Below, in pieces: positions 32,245 through 41,809 of a stretch of DNA of 64,000 bases (its first letter is position 1; each line of letters begins with the position of its first letter). The notes beneath the pieces are model-generated. The model was not told the DNA's origin, did no database searches, and saw only the letters and a list, made by a program, of their open reading frames with translations. This DNA is from Craterostigma plantagineum (lineage: Eukaryota; Streptophyta; Magnoliopsida; Lamiales; Linderniaceae): assembly GCA_027422505.1 (NCBI GenBank), contig JAPQWV010000017.1, positions 16,927,501-16,991,500 on the forward strand, in the 5' to 3' direction. A program made the translations under genes and the position numbers.

Positions 32245-33460
32245 GTGAAGCCATACCAGCCAGAGATTCCCTACCCAGCTCGATTGAAGAAGGACAAGGA
32301 CGAGGCGCAGTTCGGTAAATTTATGAGTATGTGTAAAGAATTACATATTAACTTACAGTTTGTCGAAGTTATTACACAGATTGCCAATTTCGGTAAGTTC
32401 CTGAAGGAGCTGATGCGAACAGAAGGAAGCTCGAGCATGTTTCCACAGTATGCATACAATGAGAATGCTCGGCGATACTCCAAAGCAAGATGCCAAAGAA
32501 GCTCAAGGACCCAGGAAGTTTTACTATTCCCTCCCTGTCTTACAGGTGATTTAGTAGTTGAGCGAGCTTTAGCTGATCCAGGCGCTAGTATTAATCTGAT
32601 GCCATATTTCATGTTTAAGCGTTTAGGATTAGGCGAACCACGACCCACTAGGATGAGCCTCCAATTAGCCGATAGGTCATTAAATACCCTCGATGTGTTA
32701 TCGAGCATATCCTAGTTAAAGTCGATAAGTTTGTGATTCCTGCTGATTTTAGACATGGAAGAGGATGATAATGTCCCGTTAATTCTAGGTCGACCATTCT
32801 TAGCTACGGCAAGACTATGATAGATGTTAGTGGGACGTTAACTTTGACGGTAGATGGAGAAAAAGTCACGTTTAATATGGCTGATACGATGAAAAAGACT
32901 AACGAGCATGATGATAAGTGTTATTATTTAGACGCTTTTGAGCACAATTTTCTCTTTTCTATACAAGGTCAATCACAGGCTTTCTGCAAGGAGGATGCGT
33001 GGATGATTATGGCGATTGACGAGTGTGAGGAGGAGGTCGACGAGCCCATCGTAGCCCTCGACGAGAGCAGCGAGGAGGACAAGGAGAAAAGTTCAGTCGA
33101 GGAGCCACCGGTCCTCGAGTTAAATCCACTGCCTGACCACCTCGAGTACGCATTTCTCGGCAGCAACGAGGGGCTATTAGTCATCATTTCATCAAGCCTC
33201 GATGAAGGACAGAAGAGCCAGCTCTTGGACGTGTTGATAGTGCACAAGAAGGCCTTGGCGTGGAAGATATCCGACATCAAGGGCATCAACCCGAGCTACT
33301 GTACACACAAGATCCTCCTGGAGACGAGTTTAAGCCGGTCGTTCAATGTCAAAGGCGACTCAACCCCAACATGAAGGATGTCGTGAAGAAGGAGGTGACT
33401 AAGTTATTAGACGCATGGATGATCTATTCCACAGACAGCGCATGGGTCAGCCCGGTCTAG
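32245..33460 (+). pseudogene. Athila protease and protease-RT linker, copy A
   Basis: The frame 32245-32715 holds the Athila aspartic protease: ERALADPGASINLMPYFMFK then RLGLGEPRPTRMSLQLADRS. The active-site D-x-G reads DPGAS here and DLGAS in copy B. A frame break near 32700 precedes MIDVSGTLTLTVDGEKVTF (32817-33374), which runs into HLEYAFLGSNEGLLVIISSS, ALAWKISDIKGINPSYCTHK and, after another shift, NMKDVVKKEVTKLLDAWMIY at the start of the RT. The hAT element at 33522 separates it from the rest of the RT. Confidence 0.82.
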
Positions 33461-33521
33461 TGGTCCCAAAGAAGGGAGGCATGACGGTTGTCACCAACGG
33501 CAAGAACATGTTGATTCCGAC

Positions 33522-34369
33522 TAGTGGTGTGCAATGGTTTAGAAAACTGCCCGCACCGCACCACACAGCACCGTATAATACATTTAACTGCTAAAACCGC
33601 GGTTAAATTTTATTTATGAAACCGCATCGTAATAATGGTGCGATGTGAATTATTGGTACAAACCGCACCGTAATAGCCGTACCGCACCTTCTAATTTTTC
33701 TTTATGGTAATCGTACACTAGTCGTATGTGGAATTTAATTCTTAGTCTAATCATTTTTCTTTACTAAGAAGTCTTTTAATTATATGCTAATTTTGTTGAT
33801 CATACGAAAGTTATATCTTTACTATCATACTTAATTTTATTTTTATGTTATACATGTTTTTATAAGAACAAACGGCGGAACATGTAGGGTTAAAATAGAT
33901 ACGACTCGAACATTTAATAACAAATTGACCTACTATTTACATTTTGAGCTTCCAATCGGACCACAAAGGTAAACCAATATATTAAAATAAAAACATTGGC
34001 CCCTAATATAAGTAAAGCCTAATATAAATTAAGATAACGATACTAATTTTTTTGGACAATGGTGACGCTTCGAATATGAGGTAGATACCTCGACTTGCGC
34101 CTTGTTTCTGAGGCGAGGCGATGTCTCATCACCTTTTAGCGCCTAACGCTTTTTAAAACTATTTTTTCATTCGATAAAAAATAAGTATTTTCTTCGTTCG
34201 GTTAGAAACCGCATAACTGCACTGCAACCGCACCAAACCGCTCGAAACCGTACATGTGTTTTTATTTTTCAAAACCGCGGTTTGAGAATTGTTTTTCAAA
34301 AAACCGCATATAGTGGTTTGGTGCGGAATTGACCGAAAACCGCCGAAAACCGCACCACGCACACCCCTA
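33522..34369. mobile_element. hAT non-autonomous element in Athila RT, copy A
   Basis: 848 bp starting TAGTGGTGTGCAATGG; the other end read in reverse is TAGGGGTGTGCGTGG. A perfect 8-bp target duplication ATTCCGAC flanks it (33514-33521 and 34370-34377), diagnostic for hAT. Subterminal regions are full of ACCGCA / AAACCGC motifs. No transposase is encoded. The same insertion at the same site is in copy B, so it predates the duplication. Confidence 0.9.
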
Positions 34370-34377
34370 ATTCCGAC

Positions 34378-35607
34378 GAGGACCGTAACTGGGTGGCTAT
34401 CGACTATAGGTAGTTGAACGACGCCACGCGAAAGGATCATTTTCTTTTACCATATATTGATCAGATGTTAGAAAAATTATTCGGTCGCTCATTTATTGTT
34501 ACCTTGATGGCTTATCAGGATATCTACAGATTCCTATAGAACCTGAGGACCAGGAAAGACCACCTTCACTTGCCTGTTCGGGACTTTCGCGTACCGAAGG
34601 ATGCCATTCGGTCTTTGCAATGCCCCAGCCACCTTTCAGCGATGTATGATTGCCATATTTGATGAGCTGTTAGGTGAGGTAATGGAGGTATTTTTGGGTT
34701 GTCGTTCGATGTATGCTTGTCTAATTTGAAGCTCGTACTCGCACGCTGCGACGAACCGAACTTGGCACTTAATTGGCGAAAGTGTCATTTCATGGTTCGA
34801 GAGGGTATAGTTCCGGGCCATAAGATTTCCTCTAAAAGAATCAAAGTGGACCGAGCTAAGTTAGAGACGATATAAAAGTTACCCATTCCCTCGAACATGA
34901 AGTCGATTAGGAGTTTTTTAGGACATGCTGATTTTTATCATAGGTTTATTAAGGACTTTTCTAAGTTGCACGACCCATGTCTAGATTACTTGAAAATGAT
35001 GCTCTGTTTGAGTTTACTGATGAGTGCTTGCATGCATTTAGTTTACTTGAGGAGCGACTTATCGCAGCATCTATTATGGTCGCCCCCGACTAGGGGTTAC
35101 CCTTTGAACTAATGTGCGATGCTAGTGATTATGCAGTTGAGGCCGTGTTAGGGCAGCACAAGGACAACCATTTTCGGCCGATCTACTATGCGAGTAAGAT
35201 GTTAGACGCAGCCCAAACAAATTACACGACCTCCGAAAAAAGGAGCTGTTAGCTGTCGTGTTCGCCTTCGACAAATTCAGGTCATATCTTATCTTATCAA
35301 AGGTTATTCTGTTTACCGACCATTCCGCCCTTAAATATTGCTAGCAAAGCCGGATGCCAAGCCCCGGCTGGTAAGATGGATCCTACTCCTTCAAGAGTTC
35401 AACATAGATATACGAGACAAGAAAGGCGCGGAGAGTATAGCAGCGGATCACCTCTCTCGACTAGAGGAGTCCGAAATTTATAACAAGGACGGCAAAGCAA
35501 TTCTGGACATGTTCCCAGACAAGCACTTATATTCGATACAGTTGGTAAGTGCAGATACTTCTTGGTTTCACATTATGCTAATTATCTTGTTGCGAGGGTC
35601 TTACTAA
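34378..35607 (+). pseudogene. Athila reverse transcriptase and RNase H, copy A
   Basis: RT and RNase H segments follow the hAT element in changing frames: TFTCLFGTFAYRRMPFGLCN, APATFQRC, SIRSFLGHADFYHRFIKDFS, LFTDHSALKY and IDIRDKKGAESIAADHLSRL. Around 34690 the place of the catalytic xxDD box reads VFLGCRS, so the catalytic aspartates are gone. There are several stops (for example TAA at 34873-34875). The order RT, tether, RNase H, then integrase is the Gypsy order. Confidence 0.82.
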
Positions 35608-35702
35608 AGGAGTAGACGAGTCAGCAAAAGAAGAAATTCTTTTCTGGCCTGAAGTACTACTTTTGGGAAGTTTCATATCTTTTTAGGCGATGTGCGGACC
35701 AG

Positions 35703-36849
35703 GTGATACGTCGATGCGTCTCCTTCCCAGAGACGACACAGATTCTTAGGCATTACCACAACGGACCGACCGGACGGCATTACGCAGCCAACCGAACCGC
35801 TCAGAAGGTGCTGGAAAGCGGATTCTACTGGCCTACGATCTTCAAAGATGCCCAAAAGTACGTTGACACTTGTGATCAGTGTCAACGCGCAGGTAATCTC
35901 TCAAAATGCGACGAAATGCCTCAGAACGTTATTTTAGTATGCGAGATTTTTGACGTATGGGGTATAGATTTCCTGGGTCCATTTCCTAGCTCATATAATA
36001 ATAAGTATATCTTCGTCGCTGTAGATTACGTGTCCAAGTGGGCTGAGGCGCAAGCCTTGTCAACGAACGACGCCAGGGTAGTTGTTAGATATCTACGGAA
36101 TTTATTTTCACGTTTTGGGGTGCCTAGGTGCATTATTAGTGATAGGGGTACACACTTTTGTAACACCCAGTGTGCACGTACATTAGAGCGTTACGAGGTT
36201 AGACAGTTTATCCACCCCTTACCACCCCCAAGCTAGCGGTCACGTCGAAGTAGTGAACCGTGAGTTGAAACGCATCTTAGAAAAGACCATCGAAGGGAAC
36301 CGTAAGGAGTGGGCGAATAAGTTGAATGATGTGCTTTGGGCTAATAGGACTGCATATAAGACACCCATAGGCACTACACTGTATAGATTAGTCTATGGGA
36401 AGGCATGCCACCTTCCCGTAGAAATCGAGCACAAGGCTTATTGGGCGATCAAGTCCTTGAATTTTGATTTAGAAGAAGCCAGCGGAAAGCGGCAAATCCA
36501 AATCAACGAGTTAGACGAGTGGCGTTTATCGGCTTACGATAACGCTCGCATGTATAAAGAGCACTCGAAAGTCTACCATGATAAGAAGATTAGGCAAAGG
36601 CGAGAGTTTCAGGAAGGGGATCAAGTCCTTCTTTTTAACTCTCGACATAGGCTTTTTCCCGGCAAACTTAGATCACATTGGTCGGGACCGTTCACTGTAA
36701 CGCGTGTTTTCCCATACGGTACTGTCGAGATTTCAGGAATGGAACAGGGAACTTTCAAAGTGAACGGCCACAGGCTGAAGCACTATCATGGAAGCGAGGG
36801 AGATATGAGCGAAAAAGAGGTGCTATGCCTGGATTCCCAGCCATCCTAA
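35703..36849 (+). pseudogene. Athila integrase, copy A
   Basis: Two frames (35703-36236 and 36253-36849) form the integrase. They include the HHCC zinc finger ([15 protein letters not shown] ... [10 protein letters not shown]), first catalytic Asp in [10 protein letters not shown], second in ISDRGTHFC, and Glu in the [13 protein letters not shown] context, which is read in the second frame. The C-terminal part includes [20 protein letters not shown] and [21 protein letters not shown] single frameshift between about 36200 and 36220 separates the halves; all three DDE residues are still encoded. Copy B has extra small deletions. Confidence 0.86.
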
Positions 36850-36954
36850 GCGAACGAGGGTACGTCCGGCTAAAGACGATAAAAGAAGCGCTTCTTGAGA
36901 GGCAACCCAGGTATTTTAGTTTATGTTTAGGCATTTAAGTACTCGCAGTGTTTT

Positions 36955-37243
36955 ATCATGGCCAGAAGATCAATCTTCACGGCTGTGACTCTTCAAACAG
37001 CACTTGCGGCATTCAGTCACGGCGAGAAGCTTAAGCTTCACGGCCATGACACCATAAATAGTACGTTCGGCATCTTGTCATGGCCAGAAGCTTAAGCTTC
37101 ATGGCCGTGACTGTCGCGGGCAGCAAAAAAAAATATTGCTACATTGTGTCACAGCCAGAAGCTTAAGCTTCACGGCCGTGACCACGTAAATGTCGCTTGC
37201 TGTGTATGGTCACGGCCAGAAGCTTAGGCTTCACGGCCGTGAC
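36955..37243. repeat. Array of five 35-bp palindromes (period 61-71 bp), copy A
   Basis: Starts at about 36955, 37016, 37077, 37148 and 37209. Each unit is GTCACGGCC, then A/GAAGCTTAAGCTTC, then a near-mirror ACGGCCGTGAC, so each can fold into a near-perfect hairpin or cruciform. Units differ by single bases (AAGATCAATCTT in the first, AAGCTTAGGCTT in the last). Spacing is 61, 61, 71 and 61 bases; an A-run (AAAAAAAAATATTGCT) explains the longer interval. It lies just after integrase and just before the TATA-like box of the env-position leader. Confidence 0.9.
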
Positions 37244-37252
37244 ACTTACGAG

Positions 37253-38093
37253 TTATAAAAAAAATTATTATTAACCCTAATAGAATGCGACCCCCCTCCC
37301 AAAACCCACTTTTCTCCCTCTCTTCTCTTCCTCTCTCTTTTCATCTTCCTCACGCCCTCAAACCACCACCACCCAACCCCAATTTAACTAGCTCTGACCA
37401 CCTAGTCTGCCGACCACCTCCGCGAGAAGCCACGACCAAACTCAGGTGAACTCACATAATTTCGATCTAACTCATTAAGCTCAAAAGGTATGATTTGTTT
37501 TTCAAACCTATTAGGATTCAATTTGCAGCATTTCGTCGATTTTGATAATCTTTGGGTATGAATATGCGTTCTTCGTTTTCTACGTGTTATGCTTGATATG
37601 GGTTTGCTTAATTAGTTGAATTTCACATTGAATTTTGCATTTTATAACGTTGAACCCTAATTTTCGAATTTGGGGATTTTCAAAATTTGGTTTAATTTGG
37701 TGTTTTTCTTGCTCTTTTATGGTTGGATACATGCTAAGTAACACCTTAGGTATGCTTAATTTGTTAATTTCGTCCATTAATTTTGCTTTGGATGAGGAAC
37801 CCTAATTTCGAATTTTGGGGATTTGTTTTGGAAAATTTTGGCGAAAATTGTTTCTTTGAATGGTTTCATTCAGCTCTGATTTATCGTATGAGGTCTAAGA
37901 GTACGCTTCGTGGTCGATTTTGAGTTTGGGGTACATATAATATGTTGCACGCCACGTGTTCGACAAAATGCCACTTGAGTTTTTTTATGTGTATTGAATA
38001 TTACGTGTCTTTTGTCGCTATTTTGGTCGAGTCGAGCTTCTTTGAATTTAATTGCTATACTTTCTTCGAGCTCACATGCGTTTTATAGGTACT
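37253..38093 (+). promoter_or_regulatory. Putative internal promoter, leader and intron of Athila env-position ORF, copy A
   Basis: TTATAAAA (37253-37260) is followed by a CT-rich leader (CCCTCTCTTCTCTTCC region, 37316-37350). A splice-donor-like AAAAG|GTATGA lies at 37487/37488 (alternative CTCAG|GTGAAC at 37445) and an acceptor TTTTATAG at 38081-38088, five bases before ATG 38094. The T-rich segment between has intron composition. In copy B the acceptor reads TTTTCAG. This is inferred from sequence only; some Athila-group elements are known to express the env-position gene from spliced RNA. Confidence 0.45.
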
Positions 38094-38671
38094 ATGCCTA
38101 GACAGCGATCCACCGCTCAGCGTGACCCAGCTTCGCGCTCGCCGGTTCGTCAACGGCGACACCGACCACGCCGTCACTTATAGCCGCTATGCAGACATTC
38201 ACTGATGATACCTAGACAGCACGGTACAATAGGATGCGGGAGATGCAGTTCATCCCTACCGACCAAATAGATCACGACACGCTCGTGAAGCACTACATCG
38301 ACCAGCAAGTCGCCCATTATCTGTCGCTCAGTGGATGGGTCAACTTCTTCCACATAGACGAGTCGGCGTACAAAGAGCTGACGCTGGAGTTCCTGTCCTC
38401 CTTCCCCCACGAGGAATACGGCTATAATACAGTCAAATTCCGGGCATTTAACGAGTAGCATACGGTCGACGTCGACGACTTGTGCGGGGCTCTTGGAGTG
38501 CCAGTACCGTAGTTCGGGAGCGAAGGACCATACCCGGACAAGCACTACAACAATTACCTCCAGCGTCTGGCGGACAAGCACCCTTGTTGGGCTGACATTG
38601 CACGATCCGGCGAGCCAGAATTCAACGTAAAGACTTCGAAGGCGTCCTCGTTCAGGAGCCCAGGGCTACGC
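38094..38671 (+). pseudogene. Athila env-position ORF, N-terminal part, copy A (cut by Copia-2)
   Basis: ATG 38094 opens a basic N-terminus (MPRQRSTAQRDPASRSPVRQ). After a frame break the frame 38234-38458 reads YNRMREMQFIPTDQIDHD-like sequence and ends FPHEEYGYNTVKF; it then continues past a TAG to LCGALGVPVP. This matches the ATHILA ORF-1 family (PF03078) in style, the protein encoded after pol in Athila. I see no signal peptide or transmembrane span in this part. At 38671 the Copia-2 LTR interrupts it after the target site TACGC; the remainder occurs only after copy B. Confidence 0.72.
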
Positions 38672-40463
38672 TGTTAGGAATATGCCCTCGAATGCTATAC
38701 GAGGATTAGATTGTATAGGGCATTAGCTTATTTATCATTCCACCTTTTATGTAATAAGATATTTTTTGTGTTTATTGAAAGGTTCGTTTATTGGATATAA
38801 GAGTACTTTACTAAGCATCCGGTAAAGCAATAAATGAACAAATCCAAATGTGTCGAGTTGAGTCACAGTTCTCGATGAGTACGAGAGAGGAAGGCACCAA
38901 TGGACTCTTAACCTCGAGCATTAAAAGTCCGTAAGCCTTAGGCTCTAGTTGGGTGCTGGATAGCCGATTACGGCTTATTTGTCAATGACCTATCGAGTGC
39001 CGATACCCCCTTGGAAGCGGAGGTCATGACTTGTGATTCGAGTCAAATCAAGGGATTGAATCGTTTCATGGACACTGACCCACGGGTTGCACGGTCGAAC
39101 ATGGCTTATTACTCAAGGAGTGTCAATGACCGATGACAACACTATAGTAGTCTACGTGAACCTTAGACCGAAAGGGGCTTTGGCGGAGTTGACTTCGAAG
39201 TCTCGACTGTCACTGGTTCCCCTCGACCCGATTTGATGTTGCATGGGTCAGCGGGTCAGATGCGGTCTTGATGACGATTTGTGATTGCCGGGCTTAGACC
39301 ACCGAGTACGGATTCACAGTCTCTCAAGTAATCGAGATAAGTGTCTTATGAGGACGGAGACGGGAAATTACGAAATCCTTGGCCAAGGTATTGAACTAAC
39401 TCATGTTAGACATGGAGGTAGGGATGGCAACGGGGCGGGTCTGAACCGGGTTTGGCAGGACCCGAGACCCAGCCCGACCCGCCTGAAGCATGGACCCGCC
39501 CCGCCCCACCCCGAACCCGCTTGAACCGGGCCTGACGGGTCAAACCCGAGTAATGTTCACTTTTTCGTTTTTTTATTTTTTATTCTAATTTATAAAAAAT
39601 CAATATATATGGTAATATGTGGGGATTGAACCCATGACCGCTACTTGATAAAGCAACTACTTATCCATTGGGCCACATAGCTTTTTATTAACAATTATGA
39701 CACACACACACATATATATATATAGATAAATGTAACGAAAAAATAAATTATATATATCATATATACCGGGGCGGGTTTCGGGTCGGGGATCGGGCCGGGG
39801 TTGGCTGGACCCGAGACCCGACCCGGACCCGGCCGGGTTGAGTCCTTTAGGACCTGTAACCCGCCCCGTTACCCGATAATTCAAAATATACACGCCCCAT
39901 TAAGGGCGGGTTTTGGCGGGTCCGGGTCTGGACCCGGCCCATTGCCATCCCTATATAGATGGTGGTTTGGTAATATGCCTCGTCCCCGTTTTATCATAGA
40001 ATCGAGTATAGTGAGTTTGACATAAACCATGGCTCTCACTCGATTGGGACACAGCTGAAGGGTTTATACGTAGTACTATAATCTATAGTAAGGTTCTCGA
40101 ATAAAGACTGGGTCAAAATTCGCACTCGAATCGGGTTACGGTCTGGTACTGCGGGATTGGCTAGGTAACTGCCGGACTCTTGGATTCCTCCCTTCCCGAT
40201 TGAGTCGAACCTAGAGAGTCGGGCTTAAAAAGGATCATCAAGGTGTACTGATAAGGAGAGAAAGTGTTTTGGGCCTTAACGGGCCTTGCGCCGTTGGGCC
40301 GCGCCTTAGTGTGCCTCGGGCCGTTTAATGGACTGATGTGGGACTTCGTATGAAACTAACTTTGATACTTGGGCTTGGCCAAGTGCTTAAAAGGCTTGAG
40401 GGTAAAATTGGAATTGGACCCTAAGCTAATTTTCGAATTATGCCTTGGGAATTAATTTTCGAA
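38672..40463 (+). repeat. Copia-2 5' LTR, copy A (3' part lost, MITE inserted)
   Basis: Matches the intact solo LTR at 54466-56378 until about 40463, where the two diverge after GAATTAATTTTCGAATTATG; the last 680 bp or so of the LTR are missing here. A 535-bp MITE (39419-39953) is inserted that copy B lacks. The stretch 40464-40870 is of unclear origin. Confidence 0.75.
39419..39953. mobile_element. hAT-type MITE in Copia-2 LTR, copy A only
   Basis: Terminal repeats TAGGGATGGCAACGGGGCGG and, on the reverse strand, TAGGGATGGCAATGGGCCGG. Flanks are imperfect (ATGGAGGT on the left; ATGGTGGT six bases beyond the right end). The interior has GC-rich CCCGACCCG/CGGGTC blocks near the ends, a CA/TA microsatellite at 39701-39725 and a tRNA-like stretch on the minus strand (39611-39681). 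Absence from copy B shows insertion after the duplication. Confidence 0.82.
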
Positions 40464-40955
40464 TTATGGCATCGTATATCCCGCCCCAGTATTAGCGTCT
40501 CGGGTGCGTCTTGGACGCCGTTCGTCATAACAGTCCGCCCCCACGAAGCGTATGGCAGCAAGGGGCGGTACATTCTGTGCGATTTGAGCATAAGTTGATA
40601 GGTCACACTTAGGCAGTTAAACCCAATAAGCAGGGTTAGCCGTGAGGGTCAATGACTGAGACTAAGATAGTTGAAACTCTTATTGGACAAGTTCACGTTC
40701 GACGTGACTTCGATAAGATTAGATGAGCCAAATATTGCGTTAAAGGCTGAGGCGAGTCTAGTCGAGTCGGGGACATCAACTCCACTATGAAACTTTCAAC
40801 AGGTTTCCGAAACTCTTCTCAGGAGGATAGTTTTTCGAGAAAAAAAGTGGGAGTCAAGCGAAACGAAAAGTCCTTGTTTGCGCTTGATGAATGATAAGGT
40901 AAACCTAATTAGATCTTTATTTTCTGCAGCTTTACGTTTCTTTCTATTTACTGCG

Positions 40956-41804
40956 ATGACGAACATAATTACTATGCTGCTTGAGAGAAACTGTTTGGTG
41001 GGACCAAACTACGTGGACTGGCTCCGTAACCTGAGGATAGTCCTAGGTATGGAGTCGCTAACTTCAGTCGCCCCCACCTTCCTTCAGTTCGTTCATCGTG
41101 AACTAATCTGAAAAAGGCCGAGATGACATTGACTGGGTTAAGGAACCAGTTGTCGACAAGGCAGACTCAGATGAAGAAGGTGAAAGGAAAGGAAGTTGTT
41201 CTTGTCGCGGATGCTAAGACTCGAGGGTCGAGTACAAAGAAAAAGTGACAAGCCCACTAAGCCCAAAGGACGAATTTCGAAAGGCAAGGCCAAGAAGAAC
41301 GTGTTCAAAGGCGCCAAGCCGACAGACAAGTACCTTCACTGCAATGAGCTTGGTCATTGGAAGCGCGATTACCCGAAGCTAGCCGCCTCCGGTAAAGAAC
41401 TTTACGTTTTGGAAACAAATTGTTCTATGACGGTATATTCCGCTTCATGGATCATAGGCTCGGGAGCTAGTGCTCACATCTGTGTTCCGAATCAGGGTCT
41501 GGAACGAAGTAGGAAGCTGGCGTATCGAGAGATCATGATCAACGTAGGAAGCGGACATAGTATACCGGCGACCCACATTGGATCAAGAACTCTCGTTTTA
41601 TCTACTAGACATAGTTTACTGCTTTCCGATTGTTTGGTTTTGCCCAAGGGGCTTAAGAATATTGTTTCTATACCCGTTTTGAACGGAAACGGTTATGAGT
41701 TCCGTTTTAGTAATAATATATGCAATATTTATTTTGGAAATAATTGCGTCGGAAGTGCAAGTTTACTGAATGGGTTGTATTACCTACATATCGAAGATAA
41801 ATAA
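40956..41804 (+). pseudogene. Copia-2 gag and protease, mutated
   Basis: Gag begins at ATG 40956 (MTNIITMLLERNCLVGPNYV, then DWLRNLRIVLGMESL) and is truncated by a deletion before 41110. The frame 41196-41804 holds the end of gag and the protease. The zinc knuckle reads YLHCNELGHWKRDY, having lost the first and last cysteines of CX2CX4HX4C. The protease active site reads WIIGSGASAHIC, Gly replacing the catalytic Asp of DSG. Both changes would inactivate it. Confidence 0.8.
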
Positions 41805-41809
41805 AAACT

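Noticed and set aside
36955..37243. CRISPR-like appearance of the regularly spaced repeats
   Set aside because: The repeats are themselves palindromic with related, not unique, spacers and lie in a plant retrotransposon; no cas genes.
39611..39681. Functional tRNA gene
   Set aside because: Anticodon arm does not form a proper 5-bp stem with a 7-base loop and the acceptor stem is mismatched; kept only as a tRNA-like finding.
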